Shown one piece after another: positions 12,351 through 24,115 of a stretch of 64,000 nt of DNA (positions within the stretch are counted from its first letter, which is position 1; the number at the start of each line of letters is the position of its first letter). Under the pieces are notes generated by a model. The model saw nothing but the letters and a program-made list of their open reading frames with translations. It had not been told where the DNA came from and made no database searches. The stretch covers positions 626,867 through 690,866 of the forward strand of contig VYZB01000135.1 in assembly GCA_013397455.1 (NCBI GenBank), in the 5' to 3' direction. Origin of the DNA: Crotophaga sulcirostris. Taxonomy: Eukaryota; Chordata; Aves; Cuculiformes; Crotophagidae. Made by a program: the position numbers and the translations under genes.

Positions 12351-15300
12351 AAGTAACATTTTCGCATCATTTTTTATTTTTTGGTTGGTATAAGATGTTT
12401 ATTTTTCATATTTCCAATGGGAATCTGTTAGTGTGTACCATTCCTTATGCAACACTGATTTAAATGAAGTCTTTTTTTGTATTGATTACGAATTTTCTTG
12501 ACTGCATTTTCACAAGGTACCTGCAGCTTTCCTTTTTCCTATTGCTAAGCAACAGGAAGCAAACTAGCCAGCTGTTGTGTGACTTTCTTCTGTCCTGCCT
12601 ACTTGAGCAGTTTTCTCTGCTGGCCCTCCAATTTTAGGGGAAAACTCTACTTCTGCCAGCCATGTTGTGTTTGTTTGCTGTAGGAAACTGTTGTGAATTT
12701 CTCACTGCTCTCCATTTACTAGTGCAAAGTGCTGCTCTATTCCTGTGATGAGACAGGAGGCAGTGTCCAGATATGGCTTCCTAACTCATACTTCCCTGTG
12801 AACAGAAAAGCTGACCAATAAATGGAATTTCTTATTTTGGTAGAATTAACGTTATTTACTTTGCTTGATGAAAACTGAAGATTCTTGTCTTGAATATAGG
12901 AACTTTTTTTGACAACAATACGTGCTAACCTTTGTCCTTGGACCAGTGTTGGCCCTGACACGTAGTAATGCTGTCTCTTTAGGACAGCTTTTGAAATTGT
13001 GTAGGTTTGCATGTGCCTTATGCTAATACTAGCTATTCTTTCATTAGATTCTTCTATTTGTGAAACTTTTTGGATATTGAATGTGTTGCAGTTTTCTGCA
13101 GTTGAATGTATAAAAGACAGACACAGTCATTGCTGCTTTGGGCGTATGTTTATAATAAATTTGGGCTCTGGTGTGTATTGCTGCTCTTGCTTTGTTGTCC
13201 ATTTTTATCATTGCATATAATCTACCTGGTCTGAACTAATTCTTGGTTCATTACTAAAGCACTTCCCTTCCACACACCCCCCTGCCCCAGTTGAAGAGCT
13301 ATACTACTTTCTGATAGGGAAGAATATACATGAGATATAGTCAGGTAAAAGTGAATTTAAAGATTTCTGTCCCTTTTTTTTAATGAAGCTGAAGCTAAGC
13401 ATTGGATACCTCTCTGGCTGGACTGTAGAAAAATATTTTGTCAGCAATTCATTGAAAATTTGGAGCTGTACTTCAGCTCTCACCGAAGTACCTACCGCTA
13501 GGATTGCTTAAACGGATTTACATAGCCGCAGTATTTGCAGCAGAGCCAGTAGTCTTGTAAAGATTTGAGTCCCATGAGCCACAGCTAACAAAGTGCACAG
13601 CAACCATTTTTAAGCGGCTGTTAGAGCATTATATGGCTGAGCTGAAATACAAACTATTCTTCAAGGAGGTTACGCTCACTCCTGGACTCACAAATGACTG
13701 AAATTAAGATATTCTTACTTTTAAAGTTAAAAATATTACTTAATTCATGCCTACTGTCTTGTTTATCAGTAGGAATATCCGGTTTTGTATTACGCCGAAT
13801 AAAAAGTGAATGCCACGTGTGTTTATTCCTCTTGGCTGGGCTTTCTTGTTGCCAAATGCTGATTTTAGATATTGAAAATCTTTTTTTTTAATAACCAGGC
13901 AAGTTTTGGTTACAGGCAAAACTTTTACTCATGAATTTATGCCCTTTTCTTTATTATGCACTGAAATTTATGACTTAATGTTCCTCAAATAAAAGCTTAT
14001 GATGCTCAAGTTATTTTTGCAGTTGCTGCCATGAACCGTTAGGACAGAGGGAGGACATCCAGGACAAATATTTGGATTTAAGGCCATTGGCTGAACTGTA
14101 GTCTCTCCTGTGAGGTCCTCACTACTGCATTAGGCTAGCACATGTTGGGTTTTACTCTTCACCCATCACAGGAGAGCAAGCACATCTTTAAAATCTTTTT
14201 TTGGTGAACTGGCAATTTCTCCTCTGTTCATGATCCAGCATTCATGTTTAGAGTCCAGTTTTCCATGTTCAAGCTGGAAAAGTCCTTAGGGAAAGTTTGG
14301 GAGGAGCATTTTTCCAAGTGTGATGCCTTTGGCTTCTCCCTCCAGTCACACAGCACTTCTGTAGGAAGGTTTTGTCAAAACAAATCTGAGACTATTCTGA
14401 GGAGCTCCTCAGACCTCCTTTTTTTCTTTTAGAAGTAGCTGTTTGTGGACCTTTTGCAGTTCCTCTTCTGTCTGCTGTAAACTCCTCTCTCAGTTAAAGA
14501 GAATGGAGGAAGTGACTTTAAGGGCAGGATGTAGTTTTCAGGAATTCTTCTGTCACATTTGCCCACTTATTAAATCATGAGATGTTCCGTAGTTGACAAG
14601 GATCTCCTGTTGTTGGAGGAGTGTGTGAAGTGTTGGCTGTGCTTCCTGAGAGGGGTGGGTTATGAGAGATAAGGCTGTTTGGTGACTTCTGAATCTAATC
14701 AGTAAGGGAAAGCCAAGCCTCCACTTTCTTAGCAATTTTTGAATCAGAGGAGAGCTATTTTGCAGATCAGTACAGTGAGATTTTTAAGACTATAAGCACT
14801 GATGCATTTTTAAAACACGTTTGTAGATTGACAGCATAACAAAAATTACCTCAGAACTTGGAAGAAAGGGAGGTAACAGTGCAGTGATCTACACCTAAGC
14901 GCATCTTCATGAGTGATACATGTTTTATTAAGTACTTTCTGTAGCATGCTATGAGCTAAGAAATAGTTAATAAATTTAAGAAGGAAGTCAGTTCTATAAG
15001 GAATGCCCTGGTCAAAATTTGTATGCAATCCTTGTATGATCACACTTGTTTTTCCAGACTAGATGGTCTGAAGGCTCATTTCATTAAGCTTGTGGTTACC
15101 TGTAAGCATCAGAAATACTTCTGTCACTGAAATCTGGGAAGTTGCAGAATGTAATTCACGCATTTATTAAATATTCTATTAGTATTGGAACTGATACCTT
15201 CTTTTCTTCTAGAAGCTTCATCCTCTAAACAGCTCAAAGAGGTTTTTTTTAATGTTGCTGCCTTTGCTGTCTTTAATACTAGATGCTGGGTGGCATTTTA

Positions 15301-16524
15301 AAATAGTATTAATTAACATACATTAGACAATGTATTTTTAAACTACTTCTAAACTTCTAGTCAATGCAGCTCCTGAACTTGTTTCAGGCTAACAATCCTG
15401 TAATCTTGAATAGTAGGAGCTCTTCCAAGGTTGTTGCTGTTGGTCTAACACCCAAGAGTAATGAACTGAGGAGGCAGATTGTGTATCTCCAACTGAAGTT
15501 CTTCAAAACATTGCCTTTACTGGCTGTATACCCCTTTGTTTTGTAGCTTTTGGCTAACATCTTAGAGCAAGAAGAAACTGGAAGTTTTCAGGACTGAAAG
15601 GTGTTGAAACTTACCTGTCTTGTCCTGAATGTTTGGATCTGTAGTTGGGCTTGCAAAGAGTGCCCAAAGCTTACTGCTCTCAGAAGATTTCAAGGAGGAT
15701 GATATTACAGAATATACTTCAAAGCATATGTCTTCATAAATACACTAGCTCTGCAGAAACAAGTTAGTTTCCTTTCTTTGATTGGATTTATGGCATACAC
15801 TAATTAAATGATCCTATCTCCTTGATGATTCCTTGCTGTTCAGTTGTCTTGTAGAAAATGTGGTGTTCTATGCAACATGCAGCTATTATCTAGGCTATTA
15901 TCTTAAGAATTAATACCCTCTAACTTTGGTGAAAAACTTACGTGCTGCTAGAGTCTGGTGCATGATTGACCATTCCTGTCCTATCTTTAGTCCTGAGACC
16001 GTGTGCTTTAATGCAGTCTCCCACTTTCAGGGCTTGGTTATGATCTGTTGCTTGCTCTGCTCATGATCAAAATTATGGAATTAGCATTTATTGTTCCCTC
16101 TAAAATACTTTCTTGCACATGGAAAGTTTTTAAACCTCTCAACTTCAGTTCTATTGCTTCTGATCTTGTGGGGGTATTTTTCCCTTTTAGCTCCTTTCTA
16201 CCTGTTCCCTAACAGCAGATGATCTGTCTCCTAAAATGTGATCAAACTTCCTGCATTACGCATCTTTTGGTTTCACTTCCTGCACCATTATGTTCCATCT
16301 TCTGTTTCCATTCAAACAAATGAAGATTGTTTTCAAGTCCTTGTGAGCCAATAGTTTTTTCTGTGTATCTCCCATCTTTCCAGTGTACCTCTCTAATGGT
16401 ACGCCATTTAATTTTTCTGAAATGTTAACACATTAAGTTGAATATATCTTAAACATATAAGCAAATATGCTTACTCTAGTTCTCTTTTTCCAGTGCTGCT
16501 TTCTTTCAACAGCTGCTGCCTACC

Positions 16525-16867
16525 AAAGGATGGCTTCCAGTACCTGAAGGGGGCCTACAAGAAAACTGGAGAGGGACTTTTTACAAGGGCATGTAGTTAT
16601 AGCGCAAGTGGGCGTGGATTTAAATTGGAAGGGGGAAGATTTAGAACATTAAGAAGAAATTCTTCACGATGAGGGCGGTGAGGCCCTGGCATGGGTTGCC
16701 CAGGGAAGCTGTGGGTGCCCCCTCCCTGGGGATGTTCAAGGCCAGGTTGGATGTGGCCTTGAGCAGCCTGGGCTGGTGGGAGGTGTCCCTGCCCATGGCA
16801 GGGGGGCTGAAACTGGATAGGCTTCAAGGTCCTTCCAACCCAAACCATTCTATGATTCTGTGCTATC
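16525..16867 (+). mobile_element. CR1 LINE, 3'-end fragment
   Basis: This is a 5'-truncated CR1 in + orientation. It contains the hallmark blocks TTCCAGTACCTGAAGGGGGC, GGGTTGCCCAGGGAAGCTGT, GATGTTCAAGGCCAGGTTGG and CCTTGAGCAGCCTGGGCTGG, which cover the end of ORF2 and the short 3' UTR. It ends with the classic tail ATTCTATGATTCTGTG. CR1 elements move by target-primed reverse transcription and are usually 5'-truncated like this. It shares most of its length with the copy at 54968-55426, so both are of the same general subfamily. Confidence 0.95.
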
Positions 16868-19800
16868 AAGGAATTGGACATATCCTTCCTTTAGGTAACA
16901 AAGGTGGAATACCCTGTTCAGTACTTGAAATGTATTTCCTATTCACTCTATTTATATGTGACTACTGCCAAGCTCTGAAGAGTCCTCTGTAACTAATTCC
17001 CTTGCAGTTCCCAAGGAAAAAAAGAAGCACAAACAGTAACCCATGTCATATGTGCAGTTATACGGAAAAGGCTTGCCAAGCACTACCTTTTCTTGTTTCT
17101 CAGTAAAAGCTTTTTCTTAAAACATGCAGAGAGCTGTGCCTTAGACTCTGGAAAATTGTGGAGCCTTTAAAAAGTCATTCCTCTGTGTTTCCCCATACCA
17201 CTCCCTTTTGGGTTTGTATTAATCAACAGCAGAAAAGTGTGTCACACAGTTTAGGAGCTACTGTATTTAGAAGAGAAACCAGCACAGAATGCCACATAAG
17301 GTCTATTTTAGAATGTTGAACCTGCAAACATATGTGTTTTGTAAAATAATTAGGAAAAAGTAGTACAAAATTACATTATAATTTATCCTAACCAAGACCA
17401 ATGTGTATTCTAAAAGCTGTTTATTTTAGAAATACTTTGGTGGTTCCATTAGAGATGAGAGTATAGCTTGTGTCATCAGTTTTTCCAACTGTGTGCATGG
17501 GGCAGTGTAGCTACTATGGAAAGAAAAAACAGGTTGTATTTTTGATTCCTGAAGAGCAAGGAACAAAAATCCTCCATTTTAAAATAAGAGGCATAATATG
17601 CTTTTTGGCTTCCAGAAAAACGATATTAGGAGTGTGGTCAGCTGTTTGGCACTGAAAATAAGATTTTCTGAACATCCACTTTCTCTTTTTGAAACCACAA
17701 CTCAATGATGACTGTAAAGATTAGGATGTTTGCGCTCCCCCTCCCCATTTTTTGCCTTTGGTTATTTTGTCCTGGCTTATGGAAAGAAGTGTGGACAGAA
17801 ACTAGTTCTCCTGTGGCGAGGAGTCTCGCCCGTGGGCACAGATTTAAAGGCAAAGATGGAACTCTTCAGTAGAGTGCTTGTTGCTTAATTGGTATGCACA
17901 TGGTGGAGAAACCAGAAAACGTTACCTTTTTTTTTTTTATCATTTTCGGCTGGCAACTCTGTCTTTTCTCTCTGACAGTTTAGGATGTCCCCTCCCCCCC
18001 ACCCCCAAACTCTCCAGAAAGTAATTCTTATTTTTAATTCCAGGAAGTTGGAGTTATATTGCAGGTTCCAAGTTCAACTGTGGGTTTATATAGTATTGAC
18101 AATTGGAAAAGCTTCCTTAATTGTAAAGATCTGAGTAGTTTCTACTCTCTATTTGCAGTAGCAGTGCACTGGCATAATTTCCTCAGTTTTTCACAGCATA
18201 GTCTCCCATATTTGTTTATCTTGTTAGCTCTTTCTTCTTGTATGTTTTGTGGAGAGGAGTAAGCAGAAAGTGATTGTATTGCTAATCATCTGGTAACTCT
18301 TTAGAAAAATGTTATTCCAACTTCATGCATAAGTGCCTTTCAGATAGTAGCTATCAAATTGAAGGGATTATTTTCTGAATCAGAGAAATATTTCAGGCAA
18401 TCTGAACTCGGTGTTCTAGACCTGGGAGTTGACTTGGTGAACAGTATCGTGGCCTGTAAGGAGGATGCATTCATTATGGGTAATGCCTTTTGAAGGTGAA
18501 AGGATGATTCAGCTCAGGAGATGAGTATTGTGATGTTTCATACTTGGGGTTGACACTTAAATATGGAAATGTAATTCCTTATTCTTCTTTTGAGTGAGAA
18601 GTGCTGGTGTTTGAGTAGGGTGAATTGTCAAGTTTCTAGAGGTCTTTCTGACAGCATGCATTCTGTTTGTTGTTAAATTGCTTTATACTTGTAATTGTTT
18701 TTTAAATAGTTTTGATAGGGTGCTTATATTCTTGTGCAAGGGCAAAAAATACTTCTGCTTCTAAAATATATTCTGGTCCCAAAAAATTCCTAATGAGGCA
18801 TATTCCTTTTTAGGATCTAAAAAAAGCGGGTGATACGGCTTTGAAATGTTAGTTGCCTATATTGTCTTCTTGTTTTCTTCAAAATTTGGATGGTTTGTTA
18901 CATTTGTTTGTTAAACTATGGTAAAAATAGCTATTCCATTCTTGCTAAATATTTTGGATAGAGTATCCTTATTGTAAGATGACGAAAAATGCTTTTGGTT
19001 TTGAGATTGGAAGAGAAGTTTGCTTATCGAATAGAGAATCGACGTGTCTTTTTCTTCTTTCTCCTAAAACATTTGTGGGGGGTTTCTTCCTCATTTTCTG
19101 AAACTGAGGACACTGTTTTCTAAACTCGCTAATGGGATCAAATCAACTTAATGTGGAGCATGACATTTGATAATAAAGTTGATTGCTTACACCCGGCTTT
19201 GATTGAAGCAAGCTTAGTGGTCATTTGGAATATACTGAGTGCAAATGTGGCTTATACCATTTCATCTTGGCTGCTTCTCAAGTTCAATTTGGTACAATGC
19301 AGCCCTTGTGCTATTGTAAAGTCTTTGAACTGAACATCTCCTGCTGTTTTTATCTACTGTGCAAGCACTTGATATTTTTAGGATTCTAGCCAAACAATTT
19401 TTAAAAAGTAAGAAAATTGACGTATTTAACACTGTTCATTTGTTACTGTATTACACTTGCATAACAACTTTAATTTTCACCATTTCCTTCACTAAATTAC
19501 AGTGGTCCTCAGTTTATCCCAGTGGTTCTGCTGTTAGCCTCCAAAGAGTGTTTAAGTCTCCTACCAAAGCCTTTTGTGTGCATCTAAAATGCCATATTTA
19601 GTCAGTAACTGAAAACTCAATGTCTTCTTTTATTTCAGAGTTGTGGATGTTCTTATTTTTTGTTCCTCTGCTACCGAGCCCTAAATGAAAAAACAGGACA
19701 GCCGAGGACTAAAGATATTAGATTTAATTTGCTTCATCCTTGCTTAACTAACTCCAAAATTTCTGAGCATGGTAGCAAGAGTTAAAAGTTCTTTATTCCA

Positions 19801-21695
19801 TTACTAATTCTTCTGTTATCTCTTGGTGATGCTCCTTTTTATGATACAGTAATACAGGAAGTGGGTAAGGTAAAAGAGAAACTTAAATACTGAAGCAGAA
19901 ATTTCTGAGATGTTACATCATGTCATGAAATTAAAAGGGAGAGAAGCATATACGAAAGTCTATGCTTCTTTATCCACAGAAACTTTATTCTGAAATACTG
20001 CAGGCTCCTTAAGCAATAGAGTTCTAGCCCACAGTCTATGAAGGAAGTGTGTGAATACATACAAGAGTGTAGACACAAGTAACAACTACAATACAGGTCT
20101 TCTACTTTGCAATAGTAATCACTAACATGCAGCTAATAGCCTTGGATATTTTTGTGATAATTTTTGATTGCATTTTAACTACAATGCAAATAGTCAAGAA
20201 TATTTCCTCAAAGGAATGTTAATCATGAAAAATAAAATTTAAATTCATAGTCCCAACTGCAAAACAGAAAAATCAGGCTTCACGTTGTCTCCTTAAGTGC
20301 TCTTTTACCATAATTCATTGTCAGCTAAAATTTATATGTGATGAGGCTAAATACTGTGTTCTGCACAACTCTAATTATTATGCTTTTTCCTTTGCAGCTC
20401 CAGATAAAAGCCTTTGCTTCTACTCACATCCTTGAAAAATAAAGTTGGTTGTTACTGTTCTGAAGGTTTTACTGTGGATGACTCATATGCTGTGAATTGG
20501 TTCAGGAACTGTAGAATTGTTCCCCTTGACTGCCCTGCTGATGGCTTGGTCCGGTTGTTGACTGAGTCTGCGCTGCTCAGTTGGAATATATTTGTCCTAT
20601 GGACTTTGAGGAAGTCTTTAGGTTCAAATTTGTATTGAGAAACCCTTGAACCAATGTTACACTGCTCAGAACGCCAGTTTTAAGTTGATGATTCTCTTCG
20701 CCTGTACTATTTTTTCCCTTGAATGTGTATGCAAATATCAGTAAAAAAAAAGCACAGCACAAAATAGCATTTTTTCCCTCCCCCTCTTAAAAATGTCTAG
20801 TTTACAGTAACTGAATCAGTCACTGGGTAAGTCCACAGTTACCCTTAGAAATATAATAACTATTAATCTTCTGGACCTCTTGTTCTCCTGTTTCCCCAGT
20901 TGCTATTGAGTATTTGTCCAAAAAAATACTTCATTGCAGCTGGAAGGCTTCTATGTGATCTTCCTGTTAGCTGTGTAGTGGATTATGGATACACAAAATA
21001 AAAGGTTGTCTTGTCAGCAAAGTGAAAAGTAGGGAGGAGTTGGAGGGAACATTGAAATTGTTTGGGTTTCATATTATTTTAGCTATTCTTTCTCTTTAGA
21101 TTCTTCAGCTTGGAGGATACTCTGAGATTTGACCTGTAATTATTTTATATTTGGTAGATAGACACACTTCTTTAAAAATGCATAGTTTAGTATGTGTAGC
21201 ATACTAAGTGCAGCATATATAAAACATTCTCAGTACTTTTAGGAAAATAATTTGAGCAGAAAAATATCTTTACATACTTTCTTTTTCTCCATAATGCTGA
21301 GAGTACATGTCTGGTTTGAAATTAAATGAGTAGCATCCGCTACTGACTGCTGTGAAAGTGATTGGTGTAAATACTGGCAGACTGATCTTACCTGCCTGCC
21401 TCATAGAATAAAGAGTCAGATTTTGTTATAACTTTAATTTCCTATTACACAAGGAGGGTATTTTTTGTAAATTGAAAGCAGTATTTTGTTGCCTTGCATC
21501 TGACATTGCTTTGATGCCTTGTTAGAATTTTTTAAAAGGAGAAATTATTTGGGCACTTTTTTGACTGTTTGGCAGGCTTAAAATCAGTGTTGTGATTTTC
21601 AAGCTTGAACTCTGGCTTTTTGTATAAACAATTGGATGAGTGTTTTATTATTTGAATTGTGGTGTGCCTTTTGTATAATTGTCAAAAGATTCTAA

Positions 21696-21746
21696 CCAGC
21701 TTTTCTTCAAACATTTGAGTAAAAGTGTGATGAATAGATGGGAAAT
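21696..21746. repeat. 51-bp dispersed repeat, copy 1 (upstream of exon)
   Basis: This 51-base segment aligns without gaps to 22549-22599, with 42 identical positions by my hand count. Both copies contain TTTTCTTCAAA, TTTGAGTAAA and GATGGGAAAT. The two lie in direct orientation about 850 bp apart, on either side of the exon at 21943-22023. Confidence 0.75.
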
Positions 21747-21942
21747 GGCCACTTCTGTATTATGAAAACTACTGCAGAACAATGGGCAATTATTTTGTGA
21801 CAATTTTTATCTATTAGCAAATAGAACCAGAAACATGTCACACGGTCACCTACAAGTAAAAATAACAATCACCATTTGTAGCAAATGTAGATGCTCTATC
21901 TGTAGCACCAGTAACACTTGTGTTTGTTTTTTTTTTCTTTAG

Positions 21943-22023
21943 GTTCTTGATTGTTACAGACCATTTGCTGAAATGTTCAGAGTTGGTAGAAGCCCTCTAT
22001 GCCAAACTGAGCAATCAAGAAAG
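21943..22023 (+). CDS. ATXN10: ATXN10 coding exon (probably exon 6)
   Basis: A run of pyrimidines ending TTTTTTCTTTAG precedes 21943, and the donor GTAACC follows at 22024. The first base completes a serine codon, then 26 codons read FLIVTDHLLKCSELVEALY and AKLSNQE, and the last two bases (AG) begin an arginine codon finished by the next exon. Human ataxin-10 has FLIITDLFLKSPELVQAMF and KLNNQER at the same place. The donor has CC rather than the common GT or GC at +5/+6, which makes it the weakest donor in the set. Confidence 0.94.
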
Positions 22024-22548
22024 GTAACCCCCAAAACCAATGTGGCTTTTAGTATTTAGCATTCCATATAGAGTATCCTGTTCACATGATTGAAAAACTG
22101 TGTGGTTTCATAGTTGGCACAAAATCTCTAAATACATGTTTCTATGTCAGTAATGGTTTTAAATTGGTTGGTTAACATTACAGCTTAGCCACAACTGGCA
22201 GTGATTTATGTAGGGTTGCAGAATCCAGGTTGGCGCCATTACTCGGTAAAGAACTACTAGGAAAAAAAAAAAAAGGAGACAAGATTTCATGCCTGTGTCT
22301 TGAGTTCATAACAGCACCACACCCTGCAGTGTTTTACGGCTGTATTTGAAATGTTATCTGCTGTTCATGCTCCTGTTGTAATTACAAGAAATTAAAAGGA
22401 AGCCTTTACTAAAGGTGGAAGTGTATCTAATATTGGTTAGCAGAACCTAAAAAGCATAGATGCGCAGATGCCTGTGATTACTTAATCTTTTAATATTTCT
22501 GCTATTGAGAATAAAAAATTCTTCAACAAACCTTCACCATAAAAGAAA

Positions 22549-22599
22549 CTAGTTTTTCTTCAAATGTTTGAGTAAATGTATGTTGAACTGATGGGAAAT
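22549..22599. repeat. 51-bp dispersed repeat, copy 2 (downstream of exon)
   Basis: Direct-orientation partner of 21696-21746, ungapped, about 82 percent identical by hand count. Outside the 51 bases only loose similarity remains. Confidence 0.75.
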
Positions 22600-24078
22600 C
22601 CCCTTTGTAATTGGGGAAATGCTCATTTAAAATTGCTTTGATAAAGAATTGGGGAAAATAAGAGTTATTTTCTTAGAATAATCAACTGTGGGAAATCCTG
22701 TACTGTAATACTACAGCTCCTCCAACTGCTTGAAGATCTTGTGATCTTGTTTATGTATTCAACATGGCTACTTTGTTCCTCATTGACCCAGGGAAACTCC
22801 AAGTTCTTTCTATGTTTTTTGCAGGTGAAAGACAAAACTGTTCCTTAATTTTTTTTTCCTGTATGTTTTGCTCTAATTAAAGCCACAGTGTTATTACAAA
22901 TGGGGGCACAGATGCTGATCATAGAGATTTTTAAGAAACAAAAGGGATGGTAGAGAAAGAAAGAGTATATGATAGGTTGAGAACCATAGAATGAATATCA
23001 TTAATGTATAGGTATGGGATGGAAAACAAAAGATGGGAGTGATAATGAAAGAAATACTGTCTTCCTCCTTTATTGAGACTGGCAAAATGGGAACAAATAT
23101 GAGCTGTGTGGTTACTGTGCCTGGAGGTACTGGCTCCTCAACCAGCAAGCGGGAAAGACTGTTTTAAGTGAATGAGCTAGATTTAATTCTTTTGGAGGAT
23201 GTCATGAATGGCAGTTCGTTTGTATGTTTTCATAATCCCCTTGAGGACATCCAGGAGTGGGTTAGGGTGTTCAGTTGTACTTAAAGCGATAGATGTAATC
23301 AGTTTCTTGAAAGGTCTCAGCAGAATTTGTTGTGTGCACCATGCTACAGACAGCGATCAGCTACCTCGACTGCATGACTTCTCATTTAGGCATCATATGG
23401 ATGATCACACACGGGATGGCTAGCGCGAAGTATTTGCTGAATTTATTGTCAGTCTCCAGACTTCTGCAAATTAGTAAACACAATTTTTTCAAAAGCATAA
23501 TCACAGTACAGTTTATTATGTATTTGATACTGTTTAATTTACTGTCAGACATATGGAAGTAACTGGCTTAGAAACAGACCTTTTGCATCTGAGCTATAGA
23601 AGAAAACCCTGCCGTGGCATCTTTCTATAAAACGTTAGCACATTTAAGAATGCATTATTTTGAGATATATGAGGAGACAAATCCAATTCAGATAAGAGCA
23701 TTTTGACTGTCATCAACTGGAGAAAAAAAGTAACCATTTAAACCAAAGCATAGGGAATTCATTGTTTCAAAACGAGACAAGGAGCCTTCACCGCAAGAGT
23801 TGCCGCATTGGGTGTCCAATAAGGCTGACTAAGTCATATGAATGAAGAAAGGACAGATGTGGTATTGAGGTGTCTGGGAAAGCAGCTTGAACTCATGAAT
23901 ATATGGTAACTCTCAGTTACAGTGTTCTCTATCATGCACATTAAATACACTTACTTTATATGTATTTACGGAAACAAAATTAACTATGCTGAGAAAGTTT
24001 GCGAGTACATACGTTAGTGGTGACTCCTAAAGTTGGCAGTTGTCTTAGATAACCAAAGTGTATGCCATTGCATAACCG

Positions 24079-24115
24079 CAGTTATTTGCACTATTCACAG
24101 TATTTGCACTATTCA
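24079..24115. repeat. imperfect tandem duplication, 19 and 18 bp
   Basis: CAGTTATTTGCACTATTCA is followed directly by CAGTATTTGCACTATTCA, one base shorter. A third partial unit (AAGTATTT) follows. Confidence 0.9.

Larger units (their letters stand above)
10136..21942 (+). other. ATXN10: ATXN10 intron, 11.8 kb
   Basis: A long AT-rich intron bounded by GTATGT and TTTTTTCTTTAG. It contains one CR1 3' fragment (about 16.53-16.87 kb), a 12-base G run, and a GC-richer patch at 13.44-13.69 kb that may be a conserved non-coding element. AG sites with pyrimidine tracts occur near 19639 and 20398, but the following sequence hits stops and does not resemble ataxin-10. Elsewhere I see nothing beyond ordinary intron sequence. 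Confidence 0.88.

Noticed and set aside
15050..15090. GACTAGATGGTCTGAAGGCTC, similar to a CR1 3' end
   Set aside because: Too short, lacks the CCTTCCAAC block and the octamer tail.
20396..20638. Possible exon after TTTCCTTTGCAG with a 74-codon frame
   Set aside because: The frame from the acceptor stops quickly and nothing resembles ataxin-10; exons on both sides already join in phase.
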